The position numbers and the translations under genes were made by a program. Below, in pieces: positions 1 through 8,566 of a DNA stretch of 64,000 nucleotides (within the stretch, counting starts at the first letter, position 1; every line of letters starts with the position of its first letter). This DNA is from Chitinophaga tropicalis. Lineage in GTDB: Bacteria > Bacteroidota > Bacteroidia > Chitinophagales > Chitinophagaceae. The notes under the pieces are model-generated. The model did no database searches. It saw only the letters and a program-made list of their open reading frames with translations, and was not told the DNA's origin. The stretch spans positions 992,001-1,056,000 of the forward strand of contig NZ_WRXN01000001.1 in assembly GCF_009758205.1 (NCBI RefSeq). The letters are read 5' to 3'.

Positions 1-2055
1 ACGCCTGTTATAAGGTATGGTATTGATGCCCGCTATCAGACAATGAATGGTGTAATGAAAGGCTCTTCCAGGAAACGTTACGGGCTTACAGCATCACTGT
101 CTTACAATGTGCAGAACAAGCTGCAGTTCAGGAACCTGTTTTCCATATCGCAGGTAAAGGCTACGGAATCTCCCTACAGGGAATTTTCCAACTACGTAAG
201 GATGAATCCTTACTATCCGAAAACAGATTCAACCGGGCGATTATTACGTGCGGTAGATAAATGGAATTACCGTGAAGGAGCGAATGCATCAGTAGGTTCA
301 ACTACTGTGTTGAACCCCATGTATGAGGCTACTATAGGGAGCTTTGAGGAGACGGACTATGTGGAGTTCATAGATGCTTTTTCCGGTGAGTGGACAATTA
401 TACCGTCACTGAAATTGCGTGGGCAGATATCTCTTACAAAGAGGAAATCTACAGCAGATAAATTCGTTTCTCCGCTGAGTAATGAGTTTTATAATGTAAG
501 CGGAGATGATCTTAAGGACAGGGGGCGGTATACTTATGGCGATGAAGATTTCTGGCAGGCAGATGGAAGTGTTACGTTGAGCTATAGTAAACAATTGCGT
601 GGTCATTTCCTGAATATGTCTCTTGTGGCAAACATGCAGGACAAGAAGAATGACAGTAAGACTTTTGAAGCAAAAGGATTTACGAATGACAGGTTTTCGC
701 AGATAGAATTTGCACGAAAGTATGCAGATGGTTCTCCCAGTGGAAGCTTTGCACAGGAACGACTGGTTGGCGCTTTCCTGAACGTTAACTACTCTTATCA
801 GAACAGGCTGCTGATGGACGCTACAGTGCGTACAGACGGTTCTTCCAAGTTTGGTACCGATTCACGCATGGCTACTTTCTGGGCATATGGTATTGGCTGG
901 AATATGCATAATGAAAAGTTCATTTCCCGAAATGTGATCAGCCAGCTGACACTACGTGGTACTACGGGTATTACCGGTGATGTATCTTTCCCTGCATACC
1001 TTTCAAATACTACTTACCAGTATTATAGTGACGATTGGTATTCTACCGGGGTAGGCAGTGTTTTCATTGCATATGGCAATTCAGCACTCAGGTGGCAGCG
1101 TACGCGTAACTATGATGCAGGTTTTGAGCTGGACCTGTTTAACGGAAGATTTTATATCAACCCCAAATACTATTACAAAAGAACGAAAGACCTGCTGGCA
1201 GATATTATTGTACCGCCATCCGCCGGATTTACTGAATATAAGGCTAACCTGGGAGAGATGGTGAACAGGGGCTTTGAGATCAATCTACGCAGCAATGTAT
1301 TGAGAGGTAAAGACTGGTCTTTCAATGTATTTGCAAATGTGGTAAGCAACAGGAACCGGATCGTAAAGATCTCAAATGCACTGAAGAGCTATAATGATAA
1401 GGTGGATGACAAGCAGGAGTCTGATCCTAACCTTAACTCGGTGCCGCTGTTGCGTTACCAGGAAGGGCAATCGCTTTATACGCTGTATGCTGTTAAGTCG
1501 CTCGGTATAGATCCGGAGAATGGCAAGGAGATCTTCGTAAAGAAGAACGGCACTCTGACGCATGAGTACAGTGTGAAGGACATGGTACCTGTGGGAGACC
1601 AGACAACCAGGCTGGAGGGCTCTTTCGGAGGTAGTGTGTTTTATGACAACTGGCAGATGGAAGTAAGGTTCTATGGAAAAGGTGGTGGAGATACTTATAA
1701 TCAGACGCTGGTAGACAGAGTGGAGAATGCTGACCCCAGGTATAATGTAGATGCCAGGGTATTAAGCTCCAGGTGGAAGCAACCGGGAGACCATGTGTTG
1801 TATAAGGATATTGCAGATCAGGGCAGTACCCGCACTTCTTCCCGTTTTGTGCAGAGAGATAATGTAGTGGAGCTGAAATCTGTTTACCTGGCCTATATGG
1901 TGCCGGCATCTGTGATACGCCGGTATAAGATGAATAACCTGCGCTTCTCTCTTAACATGAACGATGTGTGGAGGACTTCTACTATAGAGGCGGAACGTGG
2001 TATTGATTATCCGTTTGCAAGAAGTTTCACCTTCTCACTGTCTACACAATTTTAA
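1..2055 (+). CDS. SusC/RagA-family TonB-dependent outer-membrane receptor, 3' part
   Basis: The reading frame is open from base 1, so the gene enters from upstream and its signal peptide, carboxypeptidase-like domain, TonB box and plug are outside the window. The visible ~684 residues are beta-barrel: alternating aromatic and polar strands, repeated RTDGSSKFG-type and NRGFEINL-type turns that are usual in SusC barrels, and a C-terminus ending in Phe (SLSTQF), the outer-membrane assembly signal. It imports oligosaccharides or peptides across the outer membrane with TonB energy, capped by the SusD lipoprotein encoded 4 nt downstream. The next three genes run in the same direction with short gaps and are probably cotranscribed. 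The substrate cannot be read from this sequence. The family call is firm; the missing N-terminus prevents any statement about signalling domains. Confidence 0.93.
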   Translation, partial: TPVIRYGIDARYQTMNGVMKGSSRKRYGLTASLSYNVQNKLQFRNLFSISQVKATESPYREFSNYVRMNPYYPKTDSTGRLLRAVDKWNYREGANASVGSTTVLNPMYEATIGSFEETDYVEFIDAFSGEWTIIPSLKLRGQISLTKRKSTADKFVSPLSNEFYNVSGDDLKDRGRYTYGDEDFWQADGSVTLSYSKQLRGHFLNMSLVANMQDKKNDSKTFEAKGFTNDRFSQIEFARKYADGSPSGSFAQERLVGAFLNVNYSYQNRLLMDATVRTDGSSKFGTDSRMATFWAYGIGWNMHNEKFISRNVISQLTLRGTTGITGDVSFPAYLSNTTYQYYSDDWYSTGVGSVFIAYGNSALRWQRTRNYDAGFELDLFNGRFYINPKYYYKRTKDLLADIIVPPSAGFTEYKANLGEMVNRGFEINLRSNVLRGKDWSFNVFANVVSNRNRIVKISNALKSYNDKVDDKQESDPNLNSVPLLRYQEGQSLYTLYAVKSLGIDPENGKEIFVKKNGTLTHEYSVKDMVPVGDQTTRLEGSFGGSVFYDNWQMEVRFYGKGGGDTYNQTLVDRVENADPRYNVDARVLSSRWKQPGDHVLYKDIADQGSTRTSSRFVQRDNVVELKSVYLAYMVPASVIRRYKMNNLRFSLNMNDVWRTSTIEAERGIDYPFARSFTFSLSTQF

Positions 2056-2059
2056 ATTT

Positions 2060-3523
2060 ATGAAAGCAATATATACACTTATTATAGTGCTGATGATGCT
2101 GAGCTCCTGTTCCAAATGGCTGGACGTAGCTCCGCAATCTGAAGTGTCGCAGGACGTATTATTCAGTACAGAAGATGGTTTCCAGGAAGCGCTGAACGGA
2201 GTATACAGCCGTTGCGCAAGAGAAGATAGCTATGGAAAGGAGATCACCTGCGGCTTCCTGGATGTGCTTGCACAGAACTATTCTATAACCTCTGCCGATC
2301 CTGAACGTTACAGGCAGACTTCGCTCTTCAATTATACTGATAATTCCTTCATGCAAAGGAGGGATGATACCTGGAAGGTGCTTTATTCGGCCATTGCCAA
2401 TACTAACCTGATCCTGCATCATATACGTGGGCAGGAGAAGCTTTTTACAGGAAATAAATTTGCGCTGATCAGGGGGGAAGCGCTTGCATTAAGAGCGTAC
2501 CTGCACTTCGATGTACTGAGGATCTTTGCACCATCTTATGCCAGTAATCCTGCAGCGAAAGGGATTCCTTATGTAGCATATTTTACGAAGGATGTTACAC
2601 CGGTGAGCACAGTTAGCCAGGTAATAGATTCGGTTATCAGTGATCTGACCACCGCGAAAGAGCTGTTAAAAGGTTCGGACCCGGTTTTGTCTCCCGGGTA
2701 TGTTGTTGGTTATCCTATAAAGGATTCCAGTACAGAAATGAATGGAGAGCTTTTTCTGCAGCAGCGCCGTCACCGGCTCAACTATTTTGCCGTATGTGGT
2801 ACGCTTGCCCGTGTGTACCTCTATAAAGGAGATCATGTCAGGGCGTTCAGTAATGCGCTGGAAGTGATCAACGCTAATAAATTTCCATGGACAAGACAGA
2901 ATGATTTTCTGAATCCTGATGATGAAAAGAAAGACAGGATACTCTATAAAGAGCTGGTGTTTGGCTGGTATATTCCTAACACTACGGATGCTATCAGAGG
3001 GCGTTTCAGGAATGGTGACCAGAGTCTGGCTATCAAGACCAGTGAAGGGGGCATTGTGTATGAAACAGGAGGAGCGGGCGGAGACGATTTCCGGTACAAG
3101 CAATGGTTCTCAGAACAGAGTGATGCGCTAGGCACACATCTGCAGGTAGAGAAGTATACCAGGGATGGGGATGCCAACCTGCATTACCAGATGGCGCCGG
3201 CTATCAGGCTGAGTGAAATGTATTATATAGCTGCAGAATGTACGTTTAATACAGACCCCGTAAAAGCATGGACTTATTTCAATGTGGTGAGATTGCACAG
3301 GGGAATAGGTACAGCGATTACTAATGAGCCGTCTAAGGAGATCTTTATGACGGAGCTTGTAAAAGAATACCGTAAGGAGCTCTATGCTGAAGGGCAGCTA
3401 TTCTATACATATAAGCGCCTTAACAGGGCTATAGTGGGACAATCCGGCGTCAGCTTCGGCCCGTCTGACGCCATCTTTGTACTGCCGCTGCCTGACGATG
3501 AAATTCAATTTGGTAACAGATAA
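2060..3523 (+). CDS. SusD/RagB-family nutrient-binding outer-membrane lipoprotein
   Basis: SusD-like proteins sit on top of the SusC barrel and bind the incoming glycan or peptide. The ATG at 2060, 4 nt after the susC stop, is chosen because it gives a clean lipoprotein signal (MKAIYTLIIVLMMLSSC, Cys17 as lipidation site); a longer in-frame start at 1997 would lie inside susC. The mature start SKWLDVAPQSEVS and the following LFSTEDGFQEALNGVY match the usual SusD N-terminus, and later segments such as RGEALALRAYLHFDVLRIFAP and the C-terminal RLSEMYYIAAEC are TPR-type SusD signatures. At 487 residues it is at the short end of the family. It is part of the 1-5789 operon. Confidence 0.93.
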   Translation: MKAIYTLIIVLMMLSSCSKWLDVAPQSEVSQDVLFSTEDGFQEALNGVYSRCAREDSYGKEITCGFLDVLAQNYSITSADPERYRQTSLFNYTDNSFMQRRDDTWKVLYSAIANTNLILHHIRGQEKLFTGNKFALIRGEALALRAYLHFDVLRIFAPSYASNPAAKGIPYVAYFTKDVTPVSTVSQVIDSVISDLTTAKELLKGSDPVLSPGYVVGYPIKDSSTEMNGELFLQQRRHRLNYFAVCGTLARVYLYKGDHVRAFSNALEVINANKFPWTRQNDFLNPDDEKKDRILYKELVFGWYIPNTTDAIRGRFRNGDQSLAIKTSEGGIVYETGGAGGDDFRYKQWFSEQSDALGTHLQVEKYTRDGDANLHYQMAPAIRLSEMYYIAAECTFNTDPVKAWTYFNVVRLHRGIGTAITNEPSKEIFMTELVKEYRKELYAEGQLFYTYKRLNRAIVGQSGVSFGPSDAIFVLPLPDDEIQFGNR

Positions 3524-3537
3524 TACCTTACTGCCGG

Positions 3538-4368
3538 ATGAAAAATATACTACTGATAATTATCCTGTTCTGCTTATTATCTGCCTGTAAAAAGGAGGAA
3601 ACACCTGCATACAGTACTGATGATAATATATACTTAGACTTTACACCTACTGTTGATAATGATAAGACAGACAGTATTGTTTATTCTTTTGCCTACTTCC
3701 CGGAGAAGCAGGAAGATACTGTATATATACCTGTGAGGATTTCCGGGCGCCGTGTATCAAGAGACCGCAGGTTCATTCTTACCACTGTCGATTCAACAAC
3801 AAGCGCTGTTGCGTCCCTGCATTACAGACCACTGGAAAAAGAATATATCATGTCTGCCGATTCCGGGCTTTGTCTTGTACCACTCATCCTGATGAATAAG
3901 GATAGTGTATTGAAGCGTACGACGTTCACTATAGGACTTACATTGCAAAGCACCGGTGATTTTGGGGTACAATTCCCTTTGCAGAATAAAGGCCTGGTGA
4001 AAGTTTCCAACAGGCTGGAGAAGCCTTTGTGGTGGGATGTGTGGATGGGCGAGCTGGGCGCCTATTCCCGTGTAAAGCATGAGTTGTTTATCCGGGTATC
4101 CGGGACAACGGAGCTGCCGCCTACCCAATCAGATTATATGGTTACTCCGAAAGCGTTGTATCATACAAGAAGGTTCAGGTCTTTTCTGCAGGACCCTTTC
4201 AGATGGGTGGAGACCTATGCAGAAGAGGGTTATGTGATAGTATTGCAAGCTGATAACAATTATTACTTCTACAGTAGCAGTAATCCCGGAAATAAATACC
4301 TGCTGGAGAAAAACAGCGATGATGGTAAGTATTATTTCAAAGATGAAAATGGCAACCGCATCATCTGA
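3538..4368 (+). CDS. DUF4843-type lipoprotein of the Sus locus
   Basis: 276 residues with a lipoprotein signal peptide (lipobox LSAC, Cys17). The body is beta-rich, with a sequence like YLDFTP early, a middle section on variation in extracellular beta-sandwich type (VYIPVRISG, then RFILTTVDSTT), and the WWDVWMGELGAYSRVKHELFI stretch typical of DUF4843 proteins. These are nearly always found just after SusD in Bacteroidota loci. The role is probably surface binding of the locus substrate, which is inferred from position only. It starts 14 nt after the susD stop and is followed 17 nt later by the PKD-like gene. The domain assignment is from memory of the family pattern and has not been checked by profile search. 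Confidence 0.8.
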   Translation: MKNILLIIILFCLLSACKKEETPAYSTDDNIYLDFTPTVDNDKTDSIVYSFAYFPEKQEDTVYIPVRISGRRVSRDRRFILTTVDSTTSAVASLHYRPLEKEYIMSADSGLCLVPLILMNKDSVLKRTTFTIGLTLQSTGDFGVQFPLQNKGLVKVSNRLEKPLWWDVWMGELGAYSRVKHELFIRVSGTTELPPTQSDYMVTPKALYHTRRFRSFLQDPFRWVETYAEEGYVIVLQADNNYYFYSSSNPGNKYLLEKNSDDGKYYFKDENGNRII

Positions 4369-4385
4369 CTTTAAACCTGCTGACC

Positions 4386-5789
4386 ATGAAAAGAATTTTG
4401 TTCATACTACTGATAGTTTTTACATCCTGCTTTAAGGATAAAGGTAATTATGATTATACAGACCTGTCTGCGCCTGTAGTAGCTAATTTTGATAGTGTAT
4501 ATACTGTATTTACAGGTGATAGCCTGGTGATCAGTCCAGTGGTGACGTTACCAGGCGGCAAGAAGGATATGACCTGTACGTGGAAGATCAATATACCGGA
4601 ACAGGCACGTTCGGATGATTATGAAGGTCCTGAACTGCGTATCCTGTTTGGCCTGGGCGCCAGTACTTATTCTGCATTGTTTACGGTGACAGACAATAGT
4701 ACGGGCATGAAGTATTTTTATAAATTCAGTATTGCAGGGAAAACTGCTTTTACGACGGGAACGATTGTACTGAGTGATGATGCTGGCGGGGCTAAATTGT
4801 CATTCATTAAACCAGATGGTACTGTTCAGCCAGATCTGTACCAGGCTATTAATAAAGAGCCGTTGGGGACAGGAGCTATGCAGCTGGTTCCTGTAAGGAA
4901 CCAGTTTTATATGAATGTGATCTTTGCTTACTGGATAGTATGTTCCGGCGGAGTGAACCCTGCTATCAGGATCAACTCAGATAACCTGGAGAAGGAGAAG
5001 TATATCAGAGAAAATTTTTATGAAGCGCCGGCATCTATTGTACCAGGGTATTTCCAGAATATTATAAATGGTACCACTACTGCCATTATGAATGATCAGT
5101 TGTTTATAGGCACCAGTGAAACGGCCCCTTTTGCTACATACTATGGCTATTATGGTGTACCTGTTTCAGGTAACTATCGTCTTGCTCCTGATCTTGTATT
5201 TACATTCACGCAGGCAGGCAGTTATTATCTTGGATTTGACAAGGTAAAACGTAACCTGGTACGTTTCAACAGCAGTACTTATTTTGGTACGGATTATACC
5301 CAGGAGGATTCTGTTTTTAATCCTAAGGACCTGCGTATGGACCTTATTGAGATGGAAAAGATCTCGGAAGACGATGTCTATGCATTCTGCAGGGATAGTA
5401 CGGGGAAAGCTGTAGAGTTGAAATTCTCCCTGAACTTCATGAATGGCAATACACGCTTTAAAACATTATACCAGCGTCCTTTTCCTGGTGATAGTCTGCT
5501 AACTGCCGGTACCCGCTGGCAATCTTCTCCTGTGGGAGTATTCTATTTCTCTGCAGGAGATAAGATATACCGTTACAATCCGCTGAACAAGGAGATCAGG
5601 CAGCTGAATACAGATTTTGGAGGAAAAGCTGTTACCATGATCAAATTGTGGAATGACGGAAATGTGTTGCTGGCAGGTGTGCAAGGTAGTCTTTACTGGC
5701 TGGATGTAAGCACCGGGAAGTATGGGGAAGTGATGAGGAAGGTTGATGGTATTCCCGGTAATGTAAAAGATGTGGTGATAAGAGAATAA
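4386..5789 (+). CDS. PKD-like family lipoprotein of the Sus locus
   Basis: 467 residues. The N-terminus (MKRILFILLIVFTSC) is a short lipoprotein signal with Cys15, followed by FKDKGNYDYTDLS, the hallmark opening of the Bacteroidota PKD-like lipoprotein family. Residues ~25-120 form a beta-sandwich-like domain (LVISPVVTLPGG, TCTWKIN, ALFTVTDNSTGMKYFYKFSI); the remainder resembles a propeller or repeat domain with several W and Y blades. The family is seen third or fourth in SusC-SusD-DUF4843 operons and is presumed to bind ligand at the surface. It is the last gene of the operon, and a GC-rich hairpin follows at 5817. The molecular role is inferred only from its neighbours. Confidence 0.8.
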   Translation: MKRILFILLIVFTSCFKDKGNYDYTDLSAPVVANFDSVYTVFTGDSLVISPVVTLPGGKKDMTCTWKINIPEQARSDDYEGPELRILFGLGASTYSALFTVTDNSTGMKYFYKFSIAGKTAFTTGTIVLSDDAGGAKLSFIKPDGTVQPDLYQAINKEPLGTGAMQLVPVRNQFYMNVIFAYWIVCSGGVNPAIRINSDNLEKEKYIRENFYEAPASIVPGYFQNIINGTTTAIMNDQLFIGTSETAPFATYYGYYGVPVSGNYRLAPDLVFTFTQAGSYYLGFDKVKRNLVRFNSSTYFGTDYTQEDSVFNPKDLRMDLIEMEKISEDDVYAFCRDSTGKAVELKFSLNFMNGNTRFKTLYQRPFPGDSLLTAGTRWQSSPVGVFYFSAGDKIYRYNPLNKEIRQLNTDFGGKAVTMIKLWNDGNVLLAGVQGSLYWLDVSTGKYGEVMRKVDGIPGNVKDVVIRE

Positions 5790-5816
5790 TCTGTTTAATC
5801 TTGCAGCTCTAAGATA

Positions 5817-5845
5817 GACGCCCCGCGGTTTTACCGTGGGGCGTC
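5817..5845. terminator. Bidirectional terminator-like hairpin between convergent genes
   Basis: GACGCCCCGCGGT pairs with ACCGTGGGGCGTC across a 3-nt loop, with one mismatch. It lies between the stop of the PKD-like gene and the stop of the convergent barrel gene. Neither side has a strong T-run, so its termination efficiency is uncertain. Confidence 0.55.
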
Positions 5846-5849
5846 AGTA

Positions 5850-6455
5850 TTAAAAGTTAAAGAGACAATTCATGCCGAAAATATCCGGTTTATAATTGGT
5901 AATGCCTTTCATATAGGATGTTCTGATCTCAATATTATGTCTTTTGCGGGAGCCTACGGCAATGCGGATACCGAAATTTCCAGCGGGGCCGGTAGTGCTT
6001 TCTGATCTTGAATCTTTCCAGTCATATCCATACTCATCTGTAAAGGTATAGTCTGCAGTGCCTACGTGGTATGCGTAGCCTGCACCAATGAAAAATCCCA
6101 TCCTGGATCGGTTGCCTTTCACGGCACCGGCTCCTATATTAAAGCTGAACAATAATGGCACATTTACCATATAACCGACATTGTTATCTTCATAATATCC
6201 GTAAGAACTGCTGTAGCCGGCGCTATAAGAACCGGAAAAGCCTGCGCTTAACGGAACTCCGATTGACAGGGAAGTATTCTCTGTTTCTGCAAAATTGAAG
6301 CGGGGGGAATAGGTCAGGGCGAAGCTTGCTTTTACATCGGTAGCACCTGCATCTTCTACAAAGAACCCGGCTCCTGCGCCGTGGGAGAAATGCTGAGCAA
6401 ATGAAATTTCCAGGGTTGCCAGGAATATAGTGGCAAATAAGATGATTGTCCTCAT
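5850..6455 (-). CDS. Small outer-membrane beta-barrel protein
   Basis: 201 residues with a cleavable signal peptide (hydrophobic run ending SFAQ). The mature part consists of short amphipathic beta strands rich in Gly, Tyr and Ser (SAGFSGSYSAGYSSSYGYY, MGFFIGAGYAYHVG), with Phe as the last residue, as expected for an 8-stranded OmpW/OprF-like barrel. No known enzyme motif is visible. It is transcribed toward the Sus locus and away from the 343-nt intergenic region 6456-6798, and seems monocistronic. The function is unknown; porin-like or structural roles are guesses from the fold. Confidence 0.7.
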   Translation of the reverse strand: MRTIILFATIFLATLEISFAQHFSHGAGAGFFVEDAGATDVKASFALTYSPRFNFAETENTSLSIGVPLSAGFSGSYSAGYSSSYGYYEDNNVGYMVNVPLLFSFNIGAGAVKGNRSRMGFFIGAGYAYHVGTADYTFTDEYGYDWKDSRSESTTGPAGNFGIRIAVGSRKRHNIEIRTSYMKGITNYKPDIFGMNCLFNF

Positions 6456-6746
6456 GAGAAAAAGGGGGATATAGGTTTAGGGCGTAAATATACATAGATA
6501 CTATGTTTCCGGGAAACATTCGTGAACCGGGTTGACAAGAAGGATGAGGATTATTTTTTGTGTTGTTTCTGATAGCTATAGAGGATAAGTTTTAAGTTTG
6601 CCGGTAAAAAGTACCATTTTCTTTTGGGGAGCTATGTGGCGCTAAAGTGCACCCGCAATGCATACACTATCCATACTTTATAGTAGGCTTTGAGTAGGAG
6701 TATCTATGCTTTGGAACCCTGGAATGTATGTGGGGAAGAAAGTGTT

Positions 6747-6778
6747 TTTGTGCCATCAATGATTTATCAATAATTTTG
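6747..6778 (+). promoter_or_regulatory. Bacteroidota-type promoter (TTTG ... TAATTTTG)
   Basis: TTTG at 6747-6750 and TAATTTTG at 6771-6778 are separated by 20 nt, which matches the Bacteroidota consensus TTTG-N19-21-TAnnTTTG. Transcription would start near 6785, some 14 nt before the ATG of the acidic protein gene at 6799. The rest of the intergenic region 6456-6746 shows no gene or strong repeat. Confidence 0.6.
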
Positions 6779-6798
6779 TCTGACATAAACTATTCACT

Positions 6799-7080
6799 AT
6801 GGCAAAGTTACCCAAGTTCATGATTGCAGATGATCCAGTTACGGACCCTGACAACGAGTATATCTTCCATACCGAACAGCCCCGTTTCTTTGCGAAACGT
6901 GTGGAAGAGGATGAAGATAAAGCGTATATAGATATTGTGGCTGAGTTTGATAACGTGGATGAGTTCTTTAAGAACGATCCGGGCAAGAAGGAAGAATTGC
7001 TGGAGGAGCTGGAAACATGGTATTATTCGTACCTGGAATGGTTGGACGAGGATGAGTATGAAGAGGAGGATGAAGAATAA
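6799..7080 (+). CDS. Small acidic conserved-looking protein, function unknown
   Basis: 93 residues. It is extremely acidic toward the C-terminus (WLDEDEYEEEDEE) with a preceding amphipathic helix (KKEELLEELETWYYSYLEWL). There is no signal peptide or membrane segment, so it is cytosolic. I do not recognise the family. It is very likely a true gene: a good promoter lies just upstream (6747-6778), a strong terminator just downstream (7107-7135), and codon use is like its neighbours. The charge pattern resembles acidic chaperone-like or nucleic-acid-mimic proteins, but that is only an impression. Confidence 0.75.
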   Translation: MAKLPKFMIADDPVTDPDNEYIFHTEQPRFFAKRVEEDEDKAYIDIVAEFDNVDEFFKNDPGKKEELLEELETWYYSYLEWLDEDEYEEEDEE

Positions 7081-7106
7081 TAATTAACATTATTCGATAT
7101 TAACGG

Positions 7107-7135
7107 AGAAGTCAGCATTATGCTGACTTCTTTTG
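7107..7135 (+). terminator. Rho-independent terminator
   Basis: AGAAGTCAGCA pairs perfectly with TGCTGACTTCT over a TTA loop, followed by TTTTG and more T. It ends the monocistronic acidic-protein transcript. Confidence 0.85.
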
Positions 7136-7158
7136 TTTTATCCTGTTCAGAATGAATT

Positions 7159-7200
7159 AATTACGATATAATGCTATCGAGTGGTATAAATGTCGTAATT
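7159..7200. repeat. 8-bp inverted repeat upstream of the MFS/AraC operon
   Basis: AATTACGA at 7159-7166 and TCGTAATT at 7193-7200 are perfect inverted copies separated by 26 nt. They lie between the terminator at 7107 and the MFS start at 7274, so they may be operator half-sites for the AraC-type regulator encoded in the same operon, which is inference. The spacing of 34 bp between equivalent positions is about three helical turns. Confidence 0.35.
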
Positions 7201-7273
7201 ACCCCCTAAAATGTCCTGTCCGACCATCAACAGACTTACGGAAACCGGTTAAGTTTACATAGAAAATCATGTT

Positions 7274-8554
7274 ATGAAGGGGTTTTATGCAATTCTTACC
7301 AACTCACTGATTGCTTCTGTTACCAATACATTTGTATGGTTTGCCGTAACCTTCTGGGTTTACCTGGAAACAAGATCTGTGTTGGCAACCTCTTTTATGG
7401 CCGGTATTTATATTGGTACGGTGGCGCTGTCAGGATTTTACCTGGGAGCTATTGTAGACAGGTACAGGAAGAAAACGGCTATGCTATTATCCAGTGCCTG
7501 TTCATTACTACTGTACCTTGCTGCTGGTATCCTTTACTTAACGGCTCCTGCCAGCGCATTTAAAACTACTTCCAATGCAACATTATGGATCTTTATAGTG
7601 TTATCCCTTTTTGGTGCTTTGGCGGGAAATATACGGACTATTGCCATGCCTACCCTGGTTACCATACTGATCCCTGAAGAGGGGCGGGATAAGGCTAACG
7701 GACTTATTGGAAGTATGAACGGCACCGCATTTCTTGTGTCATCTATCCTTAGCGGCATGGCGGTAGGTTTTCTTGGTATTTACTGGACATTTATTGTGGC
7801 TGTGGGATTAACTATGCTTTGTTTTCTGCATCTGTTCTTTGTGCGGATAGATGAAAAACAGGTTGTACATGCTGAAAAGGATACTAATACTGTGGATATC
7901 AGGGGAACTATCAAAGTGATCCGTCTTATTCCCGGGCTTTTTGCGCTTATCTTTTTCAATACGTTCAATAATTTCCTGGGAGGTGTATTTATGGCGTTGA
8001 TGGATGCTTACGGGTTATCGCTGGTATCTGTCCAGGTATGGGGAGTATTATGGGGTGTGTTGAGCCTGGGATTTATTATTGGCGGACTGGTGGTGGCCAA
8101 AACAGGACTTGGTAAGAATGTAATTAAAACGTTATTCTTCTGTAATATCGTGATGTGGACTATCTGCATGTTTTTCACCATAAGATCGTCTATCGTTCTC
8201 TTAGGAATAGGGATGTTTATCTACCTGTGCCTGATCCCGGTAGTAGAGGCTGCTGAGCAGACCATTATACAGAGAGTGATACCTCCTGAGCGCCAGGGCA
8301 GGGTGTTTGGATTTGCGCAGAGCATAGAGCAGGCTGCTTCACCGCTGACTGCATTTTTGATAGGGCCGGTTGCTCAGTTCGTTTTTATTCCTTTTATGAC
8401 AACCGGAACAGGGGTTGATCTGTTAGGCAGCTGGTTTGGTACCGGAAGTGAGAGGGGAATTGCGTTACTGTTCACTGTGACGGGTATGATTGGTTTTATG
8501 ATCACTATACTTGCCATGAGGTCAACTTCTTACAAAAGATTATCAACAATATAA
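7274..8554 (+). CDS. MFS transporter, DHA3-type drug/macrolide exporter family
   Basis: 426 residues with about 12 hydrophobic segments. The loop after TM2 (GAIVDRYRKKTAM) carries the MFS motif A. A cytoplasmic central loop around residues 195-215 (HAEKDTNTVDIRGTIKVIRLIPGL) and the late segment VIPPERQGRVFGFAQSIEQAASPLTAFLIGPVAQ are characteristic of the proton-driven DHA3 group that includes macrolide exporters. It probably exports a small hydrophobic compound; the substrate is unknown. The AraC-type regulator starts 12 nt after its stop and is likely cotranscribed, which suggests that the regulator controls this exporter. The start at 7274 gives a short N-terminus leading directly into TM1. 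Confidence 0.85.
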   Translation: MKGFYAILTNSLIASVTNTFVWFAVTFWVYLETRSVLATSFMAGIYIGTVALSGFYLGAIVDRYRKKTAMLLSSACSLLLYLAAGILYLTAPASAFKTTSNATLWIFIVLSLFGALAGNIRTIAMPTLVTILIPEEGRDKANGLIGSMNGTAFLVSSILSGMAVGFLGIYWTFIVAVGLTMLCFLHLFFVRIDEKQVVHAEKDTNTVDIRGTIKVIRLIPGLFALIFFNTFNNFLGGVFMALMDAYGLSLVSVQVWGVLWGVLSLGFIIGGLVVAKTGLGKNVIKTLFFCNIVMWTICMFFTIRSSIVLLGIGMFIYLCLIPVVEAAEQTIIQRVIPPERQGRVFGFAQSIEQAASPLTAFLIGPVAQFVFIPFMTTGTGVDLLGSWFGTGSERGIALLFTVTGMIGFMITILAMRSTSYKRLSTI

Positions 8555-8566
8555 TATCTTTCCAAT

